52,744 nt of DNA from 66-474 sp036278635 (GTDB taxonomy: Bacteria > Pseudomonadota > Gammaproteobacteria > Xanthomonadales > Rhodanobacteraceae): positions 1 to 52,744 of the forward strand of contig DASUKQ010000162.1 of NCBI GenBank assembly GCA_036278635.1, read 5' to 3'. The position numbers were made by a program, and so were the translations under genes. Position 1 is the stretch's first letter; every line of letters begins with the position of its first letter. The notes beneath the pieces were generated by a model, which was given only the letters and a program-made list of their open reading frames with translations, was not told the DNA's origin and ran no database searches. Below are positions 9,118 to 16,948 of the stretch, piece by piece.

Positions 9118-9658
9118 TTTTGGCTCCTTCGTGTTCCGCCGCGGCCATCCCGCAGCGAAGCTTCTGCTTGATGCGATTGAGCTTGGTCGCGACATTGGTT
9201 TCGCTGATGCCGAGCACGTCGGCGATTTCCGCGTGGCTGCGGTCGTCGAGATACAGCAGCACCAACGCGCGGTTCAGGGGGTCGAGGCGCGCGATCAGCC
9301 CGTGCAGCGCGATCAGGCGTTCGTCGCGTTCCATCCCGTCGGACAGCGACGTGTCCGCGGTTGCGACGGTTTCGAGATGCGCCGCACCGAGTGGCTCGAC
9401 ATGCGCCGCGCCGAAGCGCCGCGACTTTCGCAGGTGCGAGATCGCGACATTCAGTGCGACGCGATACATCCAGGTCGAGAACTTCGCGCGGCGTTCGTCG
9501 AACCGGCCGAACGAGCGCCACGCCTGCGCGGCGATTTCCTGCGCAAGATCGTCGCGGTCATGGACGCTGCGTGCGTAACCGCCAGCCACCTTGAACACGA
9601 TCCGCTGGTGTTCGCGCAGCAAGGCTTCGAACCGGCGTTGCCGTTCCCGATCCGCCAT
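9104..9658 (-). CDS. Sigma-70 family (ECF-type) RNA polymerase sigma factor
   Basis: A 184-residue protein with region 2 at about 10-80 (DRDDLAQEIAAQAWRSFGRF and the FSTWMYRVALNVA segment) and region 4 at about 115-172 (LDPLNRALVLLYLDDRSHAEIADVLGIS, a helix-turn-helix). No region 3 is present, as expected for ECF factors. The start MADRERQRRF is preferred over two upstream in-frame ATGs because it matches the usual N-terminal length. The downstream overlapping membrane gene is the likely partner. The signal and regulon are unknown. Confidence 0.88.
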   Translation of the reverse strand: MADRERQRRFEALLREHQRIVFKVAGGYARSVHDRDDLAQEIAAQAWRSFGRFDERRAKFSTWMYRVALNVAISHLRKSRRFGAAHVEPLGAAHLETVATADTSLSDGMERDERLIALHGLIARLDPLNRALVLLYLDDRSHAEIADVLGISETNVATKLNRIKQKLRCGMAAAEHEGAKNGTR

Positions 9659-9777
9659 CGTCCAGATCCCGACCCGTTTCCCCATGATTCGCCGGAGCCC
9701 GAGAAAAATCACACCACCCCGGCGGATGCCCGCGCCCTCGCCTACAATGCGCCATCCGAGGGGATCACGCCGCGACC

Positions 9778-10461
9778 ATGCCCGATCTGCACATCAAGCG
9801 GTATCTGATCACGGGCCTTCTCGCTTTCATCCCGGTGTGGATCACCTGGGTGGTGTTCAAGTTCGCGTTTGCGCTGCTCGCCGGGGTCGGCGCGCCCCTG
9901 GTCAACGGCATCATCGAACTGATCGGTCTGGGCGCACCCGGGGCCGCGGCCGCACTGCACCGCGACTGGATCGTTTCGATCCTCGCGTTCATCTTCACCC
10001 TTGTCGCACTGTACCTGCTCGGCTGGCTGTCCACCCGCGTGCTCGGGCGGCGTCTCCTCGGCCGCATCGACCGCCTGTTCGAGCGCCTGCCACTGGTCAA
10101 CTCGATCTATGGCGGGGTCAAGAAGCTGATGTCACTGATGCGCACCAAACCCGGCGGTACCCAACGCGTGGTGCTGATCGATTTCCCCTCGCGCGAGATG
10201 AAAGCCGTCGGCCTGGTGACCCGCACGTTCCGCGACGCGGCCGGACGCGAGGTCGCCGCGGTGTACGTGCCCACCGCGCCCAATCCAACCAGCGGCTATC
10301 TCGAACTCGTCCCGGTCGACCGCGTGATCGCGACCGACTGGACCATCGACCAGGCCATGGCTTTCGTCGTTTCGGGCGGCGCAGTCGGCCCCGAGCACCT
10401 GCCGGACATCGAAAGGGCATCACCCCGCCCGAACCAATCCATCGAGCGCACGGGATCGTGA
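9778..10461 (+). CDS. DUF502 family membrane protein
   Basis: A 227-residue protein with the features of the DUF502 family: two N-terminal membrane helices (about 8-35 and 62-85), then a conserved soluble region with LPLVNSIYGGVKKL, VVLIDFP and VYVPTAPNPTSGYLELVP. The function of the family is not established. A TACAAT hexamer at 9743-9748 could be the -10 element, although the matching -35 is poor. The stop overlaps the GTG of the next gene (GTGA), which suggests coupled translation. Confidence 0.85.
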   Translation: MPDLHIKRYLITGLLAFIPVWITWVVFKFAFALLAGVGAPLVNGIIELIGLGAPGAAAALHRDWIVSILAFIFTLVALYLLGWLSTRVLGRRLLGRIDRLFERLPLVNSIYGGVKKLMSLMRTKPGGTQRVVLIDFPSREMKAVGLVTRTFRDAAGREVAAVYVPTAPNPTSGYLELVPVDRVIATDWTIDQAMAFVVSGGAVGPEHLPDIERASPRPNQSIERTGS

Positions 10462-11030
10462 GCGCGACCGCGGCGACCGCCTCCGGCCACGGCATGCGTT
10501 GCTTCCTTGCACTGCTTCCCGCCCCGGCCAGTCGGCAACTCCTGCGCCGAAGCCGCGAAATGCTGGAACGGGCGCACGCCGGCGCGGCCCGCAGCGTGCG
10601 CTGGGTCGAACCCGGCGCGACGCACCTCACGTTGCGCTTCCTCGGAACCATGCGCACCGCGCAAGTCGAATACTTCCGGCACATGCTGCCGGCACTGGCG
10701 CCCACGTTGCCCGCGATCGCCGCGCAGCGTTACGGCATCTGGCCCAACCGCGCCCGGCCGCGCATGCTGGTTCTGGAGCTCGAATCCGACCCGCACCTGC
10801 TCGAACTCGTCCGCGAATGCGAATTCCACGCACGCAAGGCCGGTTTCGAGCCGGAAGCGCGCGACTTCCGCGCCCACGTCACGCTGGCGCGCCTGCGTCC
10901 GGGCTGCGCGTTCGGCACCCTGCCTCCGCCGCCCCGCGCGATCGGATTCGAAGCGGTGGCGCTGATGCAAAGCACCCTCACGCAACCCGCGGCGACCTAC
11001 ACCGAACTCGCCAACATCGCGATCCGCTGA
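10458..11030 (+). CDS. thpR: RNA 2',3'-cyclic phosphodiesterase (2'-5' RNA ligase family)
   Basis: A member of the 2H phosphoesterase superfamily. Both catalytic HxT motifs are present, HLTLRFLG and HVTLARLR, each in a beta-strand context. The family hydrolyses 2',3'-cyclic phosphate ends of RNA and can ligate tRNA halves in vitro. The listed start is GTG, which overlaps the DUF502 stop by 4 bases and gives 190 residues. The ATG at 10494 gives 178 residues and begins MRCFLALLP, closer to the usual family N-terminus; neither has a strong Shine-Dalgarno sequence. Confidence 0.85.
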   Translation: MSATAATASGHGMRCFLALLPAPASRQLLRRSREMLERAHAGAARSVRWVEPGATHLTLRFLGTMRTAQVEYFRHMLPALAPTLPAIAAQRYGIWPNRARPRMLVLELESDPHLLELVRECEFHARKAGFEPEARDFRAHVTLARLRPGCAFGTLPPPPRAIGFEAVALMQSTLTQPAATYTELANIAIR

Positions 11031-11225
11031 CGGACCCCGGCCGGGGGCGACGGAGATCCGGATGCGGATCCCGGATATCCGGGAAAGGCAGGCGACACCG
11101 CCGACACGGGCCATGACTTCCGACACGGTCCTGCACCATTACGGGTGGATGCTGGCACAATCGGGGGCCCGCGCCTCACGCGCTTGCGCGTCCGCAACCC
11201 ACCCGCAATATCCAAGGACCCATTC

Positions 11226-13373
11226 ATGCAAAAGATTCTGCTGACCCCGATCGCGCTGGCCATCGGCGCGGCCCTGGTCGTTTCCGGCTGCAGCAACACG
11301 ACCCAGAACCAGGCCGGTCCGGCAGCCGCCAGCTCGGCCTCCGCGCCTGCGCCGGCCCACACGGCTTCCGCGGCCGCCGCCGACGTCGCCATTCCGGCAG
11401 ACCAGCCCATCGCATTCGACGTCGACGACCAGTACAGCCCCTGCAACGACTTCGCCAACTACGTGAACGCGAAGTGGAACAAGGCCAATCCGATTCCGTC
11501 CGACCAGACGCGCTGGGGCGCGTTCGGGATCCTGCACGAAAAGAGCCTGCTGCAGCAGAAGCAGATCCTGCAGAGCGCCGCACAGGATGCCAAGGCCAAT
11601 ACGGGCAGCAAACTCGAGCAGAAGCTCGGCACCTTGTACGCCGCCGGCATGGACACCGATGCCATCAACAAGCTCGGTTACGACCCGATCAAGCCGCAAC
11701 TGGCCGAGATCGACGGATTGAAAACCCCCGCGGACATCGCCGACTTCATCAACACGAGTTACAACAACGGCGACAGCTACGTGTTCGATTTCGGTTCGAG
11801 CGCCGACTTCAAGGACGCTACCAAACAGATCGGTTACGTGTACCAGGGCGGCCTGGGCCTCCCGACCAGGGATTATTACCTGAGCCCCAAATACAAGGAC
11901 ATCCGCGACGCCTACGTCAAGTACGTCGCCAAGTCGCTGGAACTGGTAGGCACGCCGGAAGCCGACGCGAAGAAACAGGCGGATGGAGTCCTGAAGTTCG
12001 AAACGGAACTGGCCAAGGCCTCGCTGTCGCCGACCGAACTGCGCAATCTCGACAACCGGTACCACTTCGTCACCGTCGCCGAAGCCGACAAGGTCAGCCC
12101 GCATTTTTCCTGGGACAAGTTCTTCAAGGCGCAGGGCGTGGACATCGGCAAGGGCTTTTCGCTGTCGCAGCCGAAGTTCGTCGCCGAATTCGACAAGCTG
12201 CTGGCGAACGCGCCGATCGCGCAATGGCAGGCGTACCTGAAGTCGCACCTGATCAGCAATGCCTCGCCGTACCTCAGCGAGGCGTTCGAGGACAACCGCT
12301 TCGACTTCTACGACAAGACCCTGCGCGGCCAGCAAGAGCAGAAGGAACGCTGGAAACGGGTGATCGGCGGGGTCAACCAGGCGATGGGCATGGGCCTCGG
12401 CGAGCTGTATGTCGCGAGGTATTTCCCGCCCGAAGCCAAACTGCGCGCCGAGCAACTGGTCACCAACGTCCGCGATGCGCTCAAGCACCGCATTGAAAAC
12501 CTCGACTGGATGAGCGAGGCAACCAAGAAGAAGGCGCTCGACAAATGGGCGCTGTTCCTGCCCAAGATCGGCTATCCCGACAAGGGTGAGTGGCGCGACT
12601 GGAGCGGCCTGACCATCCAGCCCGGCAAGTGGTACGCCAACGCCGAGGCGGCGTCGAAATACAACTACCACTACGACATCGGCAAGATCGGCAAGGCCAC
12701 GGACCGCAAGGAATGGCACATGACGCCGCAGACGATCAATGCCTATTACAGCCCGTCCACCAACACCATCAACTTCCCCGCCGCGATCCTGCAGCCGCCG
12801 TTCTTCTACGCCAAGGGCGACGACGCGGTGAACTATGGCGGAATCGGCTTCGTGATCGGCCACGAATCCAGCCACGGCTTCGACGACATGGGCAGCCAGT
12901 TCGACGGCCATGGCAATCGCGTCGACTGGTGGACACCGCAGGACAAGAAGCAGTTCGACGAGCGCACCGCGGCGCTGGTGAAGCAGTTCGACGCCTATAC
13001 CCCGATCCCGGGCAAACCGGATCTGCACGTCAACGGCAAGCTGACGCTGGGCGAGAACATCGGCGACCTTGGCGGCCTCAACATCGCCTACGACGCCCTG
13101 CAGACCGCGCTGAAGGACAATCCGAAGGAAGCCGACGAGAAAATCGACGGCATGACCGAGGACCAGCGCTTCTTCCTCAGCTCCGCGCGGGTATGGGAAG
13201 GCACCGCACGTGAAAAGGCCACCGAACTGCTGATCAACACCGATCCGCACGCCCCCATGAACATCCGTGCGTTCGCCGCGGCCAGCAACATGCCGCAGTT
13301 CTCGCAGGCATTCCAGTGCAAGGCCGGCGACAAGATGATGCACACCGGGAAGAAGCTGGTGAAGATCTGGTAG
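11226..13373 (+). CDS. M13-family (neprilysin-like) zinc metallopeptidase lipoprotein
   Basis: A 715-residue protein with a lipoprotein signal ending in the lipobox VSGC (cysteine at about residue 20), then an Ala/Ser-rich linker. The zinc-binding HEXXH is HESSH at 546-550 and the third ligand is Glu610 in GENIGDLGG. The substrate-orienting NAYY segment and the C-terminal CKxGDKM block also fit family M13. Such proteins cleave oligopeptides in the periplasm. AAGGA lies about 8 bases upstream of the chosen ATG. The gene stands alone between a GC-rich spacer and a strong terminator. Confidence 0.93.
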   Translation: MQKILLTPIALAIGAALVVSGCSNTTQNQAGPAAASSASAPAPAHTASAAAADVAIPADQPIAFDVDDQYSPCNDFANYVNAKWNKANPIPSDQTRWGAFGILHEKSLLQQKQILQSAAQDAKANTGSKLEQKLGTLYAAGMDTDAINKLGYDPIKPQLAEIDGLKTPADIADFINTSYNNGDSYVFDFGSSADFKDATKQIGYVYQGGLGLPTRDYYLSPKYKDIRDAYVKYVAKSLELVGTPEADAKKQADGVLKFETELAKASLSPTELRNLDNRYHFVTVAEADKVSPHFSWDKFFKAQGVDIGKGFSLSQPKFVAEFDKLLANAPIAQWQAYLKSHLISNASPYLSEAFEDNRFDFYDKTLRGQQEQKERWKRVIGGVNQAMGMGLGELYVARYFPPEAKLRAEQLVTNVRDALKHRIENLDWMSEATKKKALDKWALFLPKIGYPDKGEWRDWSGLTIQPGKWYANAEAASKYNYHYDIGKIGKATDRKEWHMTPQTINAYYSPSTNTINFPAAILQPPFFYAKGDDAVNYGGIGFVIGHESSHGFDDMGSQFDGHGNRVDWWTPQDKKQFDERTAALVKQFDAYTPIPGKPDLHVNGKLTLGENIGDLGGLNIAYDALQTALKDNPKEADEKIDGMTEDQRFFLSSARVWEGTAREKATELLINTDPHAPMNIRAFAAASNMPQFSQAFQCKAGDKMMHTGKKLVKIW

Positions 13374-13381
13374 GGAAGAAC

Positions 13382-13434
13382 GGGACTCGGGACTCGGGAC
13401 TCGGAACTCGGGATTCGGGACTCGGGACTCGGGA
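13382..13434. repeat. Tandem heptamer repeat GGGACTC (about 7.5 units)
   Basis: Seven and a half consecutive copies of a 7-mer, consensus GGGACTC. One unit reads GGAACTC and one reads GGGATTC. It starts 8 bases after the M13 peptidase stop. Similar GGGA(C/T)TC arrays are common between genes in Xanthomonadales, so it is probably a variable-number locus. Confidence 0.85.
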
Positions 13435-13464
13435 AGCGTAACCCGGGTTGTCACGCAATCTCTG

Positions 13465-13492
13465 GCGCCGCACGCGAGTGCGGCGCTTTTTT
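13465..13492 (+). terminator. Rho-independent terminator of the M13 peptidase gene
   Basis: A perfect 9-bp stem, GCGCCGCAC and GTGCGGCGC, closes a GCGA loop and is followed by six T residues. It lies 92 bases after the stop, beyond the heptamer array. Confidence 0.92.
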
Positions 13493-13563
13493 GTGCGGTT
13501 TCGCCTCGCCGGGACTCTCGCAAGACGGATACGCCGATGGCACGCCGCTATTGTCCGAAACAT

Positions 13564-13594
13564 GATTGCGAATCGTTCGCATTTGCCTTAGTAT
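13564..13594 (+). promoter_or_regulatory. Fur-box-like palindrome overlapping a possible promoter
   Basis: TTGCGAA-TCG-TTCGCAT (about 13567-13582) is a near-perfect inverted repeat with the 7-1-7 look of a Fur box in GC-rich gammaproteobacteria. TTGCGA (13567-13572) and TAGTAT (13589-13594) could serve as -35 and -10 with a 16-base spacer. Fur binding would then block RNA polymerase. The downstream genes are iron-uptake genes, which supports the assignment. Confidence 0.6.
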
Positions 13595-13741
13595 CAGCCG
13601 CGCAGCACGGTCGTATCCAGGATGCGCGCGTGCGAGACCACCAATGTGTCGTTGTCCGACTGCATCTTGCCGCTGCCGGCCCACCGGCATGGTCCGCGGC
13701 CCCGGTCGGCGCTGCGACGCACCAAGCAGGGATCCAGATCG

Positions 13742-16090
13742 ATGTCCGGTATCAAGCGTCGCAAACACGGCTGCCATCGCTGCCGCCAGCACCCCTTCGC
13801 CCTGTCCACGCTCATGACCGGCATCGCGTTGGGCCTTCCGTCGCTCGCCGCAGCGGCGCCATCGGCTCCGGCAGCGGCGCGTGCCGGGGCGCCGACCCAA
13901 TTGCCAACGATCCAGGTCACGGGCAGGCACATCCAGTACAGGGTCGATCAGGTGGAGTCATCCAAGTTCACCCAACCGCTGCTGGACACGCCGCAGACGA
14001 TCGACGTGATCGGCAGCGAAATCATTCGCCAGCAGGGCGCCACGACACTGACCGAGGCGCTGCACAACAGTCCCGGCGTCGGCACCTTCTACGTGGGTGA
14101 AAACGGCAGCACCGCGACCGGGGATGCCATCTACATGCGCGGCTTCGATGCCGCGGGCAGCATTTTCGTCGACGGCGTACGCGATCTCGGTTCCATTTCA
14201 CGTGACGTGTTCAACACCGAACAGGTCGAGGTGATCAAGGGTCCCGATGGCACCGTCTACGGCCGCACCACGCCCACCGGCGCGATCAACATGGTCAGCA
14301 AGCAGCCCTTGCCGGGCAGCCGGGCCGCCGCGTCGCTGAGCTACGGCAGCGCAAGCCGGAAACGCGCCACGGCCGACTGGAACCAGGCGCTGGGGGAACA
14401 TGCCGCGTTCCGCCTCAACGTGATGGGACAGGACAGCGGCGTCCCCGGTCGTGACGACGTGGAGCACAACCGCTGGGGGATCGCCCCGTCACTCGCGTTC
14501 GGCCTCGGCACGCCCACGCGCGTTTATTTCGACCTGCTGCACGTTACGCAGAACAACGTGCCCGACGGCGGCGTGCCCACGATCGGGTTGCCCGGCTATT
14601 CGACGCCCGACCCCACGCGTCCCTTCCTGTCCGACGCACGCAAGGTCGACCCTGCCAATTTCTACGGCACCGATGCCGACCACGACCACGTCGAGGCCGA
14701 CATGGCCACGCTGATCGTGCACCACGATTTTTCCGACAACGTGGCGCTGCACGACACCCTGCGCTGGGGACGCACCGAACAGGACTACCTGCTGACGTCC
14801 TTCATGGGCAATGCCGATCGCCTGTTGACGCCGGACCCGGGCAACCCGTCCACCTGGACCCTCGCCCGGAGCAACCCGACCTTCAGGGACCAGACCAACC
14901 GCATCCTCACCAACCAGGCCAATTTCACGATCGATTTCGACACGGGTTCCGTCCGGCACAGCCTCAGCACCGGCTTCGAGCTGACCCGCGAGGAAGTGGC
15001 CAATGGCGGCCCCGGCGCGCTCGACGACAGCGCCTGGACGCCCGCCAATCTCTACCACCCCGATCCGGACGCCGCCACGGGCCTCGTGATCGGCGACACC
15101 GGCACCTGGAGCCGCGGCCGCACGGACTCGGCCGGGGCCTACGCATTCGACACCATGAAATTCGGCGAACACTGGTTGCTCACGGCCGGGGCACGGTTCG
15201 ACCACTACAGCACCGATTTCGAGAGCGTGGTGGCGTGCGGCGGCCGGAGCACCCCCGCCTGCGGCAGCCTGCCGGACGGCACGCCCGTGCCCGGCCTGGA
15301 CGTCGGCAGGGATGGCAATCTTTCGAGCTACAAGCTGGGAGTGGTTTACAAGCCCGTCGAAAACGGCAGCGTGTACGTCAACTTCGCGACGGCCAGCGAA
15401 CCGCCGGGCGGCAACAACCTCGCGTTCAGCGCCTCGGCCGGCAACGCCGACAACCCGATCTTCGACCCGCAGAAAGCCCGCACGATCGAAGTCGGTACCA
15501 AATGGAACGTACTGGACGACCAACTGCGGCTCACCGCCGCATTGTTCCGAACCGTGGTCACCAACCTCGTGGTACAGGATCCGGTGGACCTGCAGTACTA
15601 CCAGATCGGCCGGGAACGGGTGCAGGGCATCGAACTTGGCGCGGTCGGCCAGATCACGCCGCATTGGGCGGTCACGGCGGGCTACACGGTGATGAACACC
15701 CATGCCGACAGCGGCATCGTCAGCAGTTCCACCACGTCCTCGGCGCCCGCGACCAACGGTTCGAACACGCTCGCCTACACACCCAAAAGCGCGTTCAACG
15801 CATGGAGCACATGGCACCTGCCGCACCATTTCATCCTCGGTGTCGGCGCGCGTTACTCCGGCAAGATGCAGCGCGGCCACGACGGTGCGATCGGCACGCC
15901 CGAATACGTCAAGGCGTACTGGGTTTTCAACGCGATGGCGGGCTACACCCTCAACCGCCACGCCAGCCTGCAGTTGAACGTCTACAATCTGTTCGACAAG
16001 GATTACGTGGCAGCCATCAACAAGAGCGGTTACCGCTACACCCCCGGTGCGCCGCGTTCGGCCCTGCTGACCCTCAACATCAAGTTCTGA
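13742..16090 (+). CDS. TonB-dependent siderophore receptor (catecholate, Fiu/PiuA-like)
   Basis: A 782-residue outer-membrane receptor. A long basic N-terminus leads into a signal peptide (about 18-40, LSTLMTGIALGLPSLAAAA). The plug domain spans about 60-190 (DTPQTIDVIGSEIIRQQGA, YMRGFDAAGSIFVDGVRD, VEVIKGPDGTVYGRTTPTGAINMVSK). The beta-barrel ends with the typical terminal strand SALLTLNIKF. Catecholate specificity is inferred from the adjoining PiuC/YbiX-type dioxygenase, an arrangement also seen in E. coli fiu-ybiX and Pseudomonas piuA-piuC. A Fur-like site lies about 150 bases upstream. Start at MSGIKRRKHG. Confidence 0.9.
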   Translation: MSGIKRRKHGCHRCRQHPFALSTLMTGIALGLPSLAAAAPSAPAAARAGAPTQLPTIQVTGRHIQYRVDQVESSKFTQPLLDTPQTIDVIGSEIIRQQGATTLTEALHNSPGVGTFYVGENGSTATGDAIYMRGFDAAGSIFVDGVRDLGSISRDVFNTEQVEVIKGPDGTVYGRTTPTGAINMVSKQPLPGSRAAASLSYGSASRKRATADWNQALGEHAAFRLNVMGQDSGVPGRDDVEHNRWGIAPSLAFGLGTPTRVYFDLLHVTQNNVPDGGVPTIGLPGYSTPDPTRPFLSDARKVDPANFYGTDADHDHVEADMATLIVHHDFSDNVALHDTLRWGRTEQDYLLTSFMGNADRLLTPDPGNPSTWTLARSNPTFRDQTNRILTNQANFTIDFDTGSVRHSLSTGFELTREEVANGGPGALDDSAWTPANLYHPDPDAATGLVIGDTGTWSRGRTDSAGAYAFDTMKFGEHWLLTAGARFDHYSTDFESVVACGGRSTPACGSLPDGTPVPGLDVGRDGNLSSYKLGVVYKPVENGSVYVNFATASEPPGGNNLAFSASAGNADNPIFDPQKARTIEVGTKWNVLDDQLRLTAALFRTVVTNLVVQDPVDLQYYQIGRERVQGIELGAVGQITPHWAVTAGYTVMNTHADSGIVSSSTTSSAPATNGSNTLAYTPKSAFNAWSTWHLPHHFILGVGARYSGKMQRGHDGAIGTPEYVKAYWVFNAMAGYTLNRHASLQLNVYNLFDKDYVAAINKSGYRYTPGAPRSALLTLNIKF

Positions 16091-16092
16091 CC

Positions 16093-16770
16093 ATGCTGCT
16101 GCACATCGAAAAGGTGCTGGACACCGCTGCAGCCGCACGCATGCGCGCGAGACTGGAGGCCGCCGAATGGACCGATGGTCGCGAAACCGTCGGTCCGCAG
16201 GGTGCCGAGGTCAAGCGCAACCAGCAGTTGCCGGACTCATCCGCACTGCGGCTGGAACTGGGCCGGGAGGTGCTTTCGGCGTGCGCGCGCCACCCCGGGT
16301 TCCACGCCGCCACCCTGCCCGTGAAAATCCTGCCGCCGCGTTTCAACCGGTACGCGGGCGGGGGCACCTACGGCACCCACGTCGACGGCGCGGTGATGGC
16401 GCTCGCCGACGGCAGCCAGTTGCGCAGCGACATCGCGTGCACGGTGTTCCTGTGCGAACCCGACGCCTACGACGGCGGCGAGTTGATCGTCGACGACACC
16501 TATGGCGAGCACGAGGCCAAGCTGCCCGCAGGCGACGCCATCGTGTATCCGGCATCGAGCCTGCACCGCGTCGAACCGGTGACGCGCGGCGCCCGCGTGG
16601 CGGCATTCTTCTGGATCCAGAGCCTAGTCCGCGACGAAGGACGGCGCCGTACCCTGCTGCAACTGGACACCTCCATCCGGCAGCTCACGGCCCGCGGCGC
16701 CGACGCGGGGGCGATCAGGCAACTCACCGGCGTCTACCACAATCTGTTGCGGCAATGGTCGGAAACGTAA
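16093..16770 (+). CDS. piuC: Fe(II)/2-oxoglutarate-dependent dioxygenase, PiuC/YbiX family
   Basis: A 225-residue protein, the usual length for YbiX/PiuC. The iron-binding facial triad is visible as His96 and Asp98 (GTHVDGA) and His158 (SLHRVEPV), with Arg168 as the likely 2-oxoglutarate ligand (ARVAAFFWIQS). The N-terminal MLLHIEKVL and the RYAGGGTYGTHVD block are family signatures. The gene starts 2 bases after the TonB receptor stop, so they form one operon. It probably modifies the imported siderophore or a related ligand; the substrate of the family is not settled. Confidence 0.93.
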   Translation: MLLHIEKVLDTAAAARMRARLEAAEWTDGRETVGPQGAEVKRNQQLPDSSALRLELGREVLSACARHPGFHAATLPVKILPPRFNRYAGGGTYGTHVDGAVMALADGSQLRSDIACTVFLCEPDAYDGGELIVDDTYGEHEAKLPAGDAIVYPASSLHRVEPVTRGARVAAFFWIQSLVRDEGRRRTLLQLDTSIRQLTARGADAGAIRQLTGVYHNLLRQWSET

Positions 16771-16948
16771 TTGGTGCGACCATCGCCGCGTGCCGGGAAT
16801 CAAACTTTCCGGGAGTCTTGCGGCTCATAAAGTCCAGAACGGCCATCCCATGTCCTGACTTTCCACAACAGCCGCTTTGCATGGCACATCCCGGCAATGT
16901 GGTCCGCGACGCGCGATAATACGCGGCTTTCCCCACCGCGAAGCCGCA

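Larger units (their letters stand above)
13374..13741. other. Intergenic region between the M13 peptidase and the TonB receptor
   Basis: This 368-base spacer holds, in order, a heptamer tandem repeat, a Rho-independent terminator and a Fur-box-like palindrome with a possible promoter. About 145 bases follow that look like an untranslated leader. No conserved open reading frame is visible in it. Confidence 0.7.

Noticed and set aside
11139..13523. A 794-codon open frame on the minus strand
   Set aside because: It covers the M13 peptidase gene, the heptamer repeat and the terminator in antisense, which a real gene would not do.
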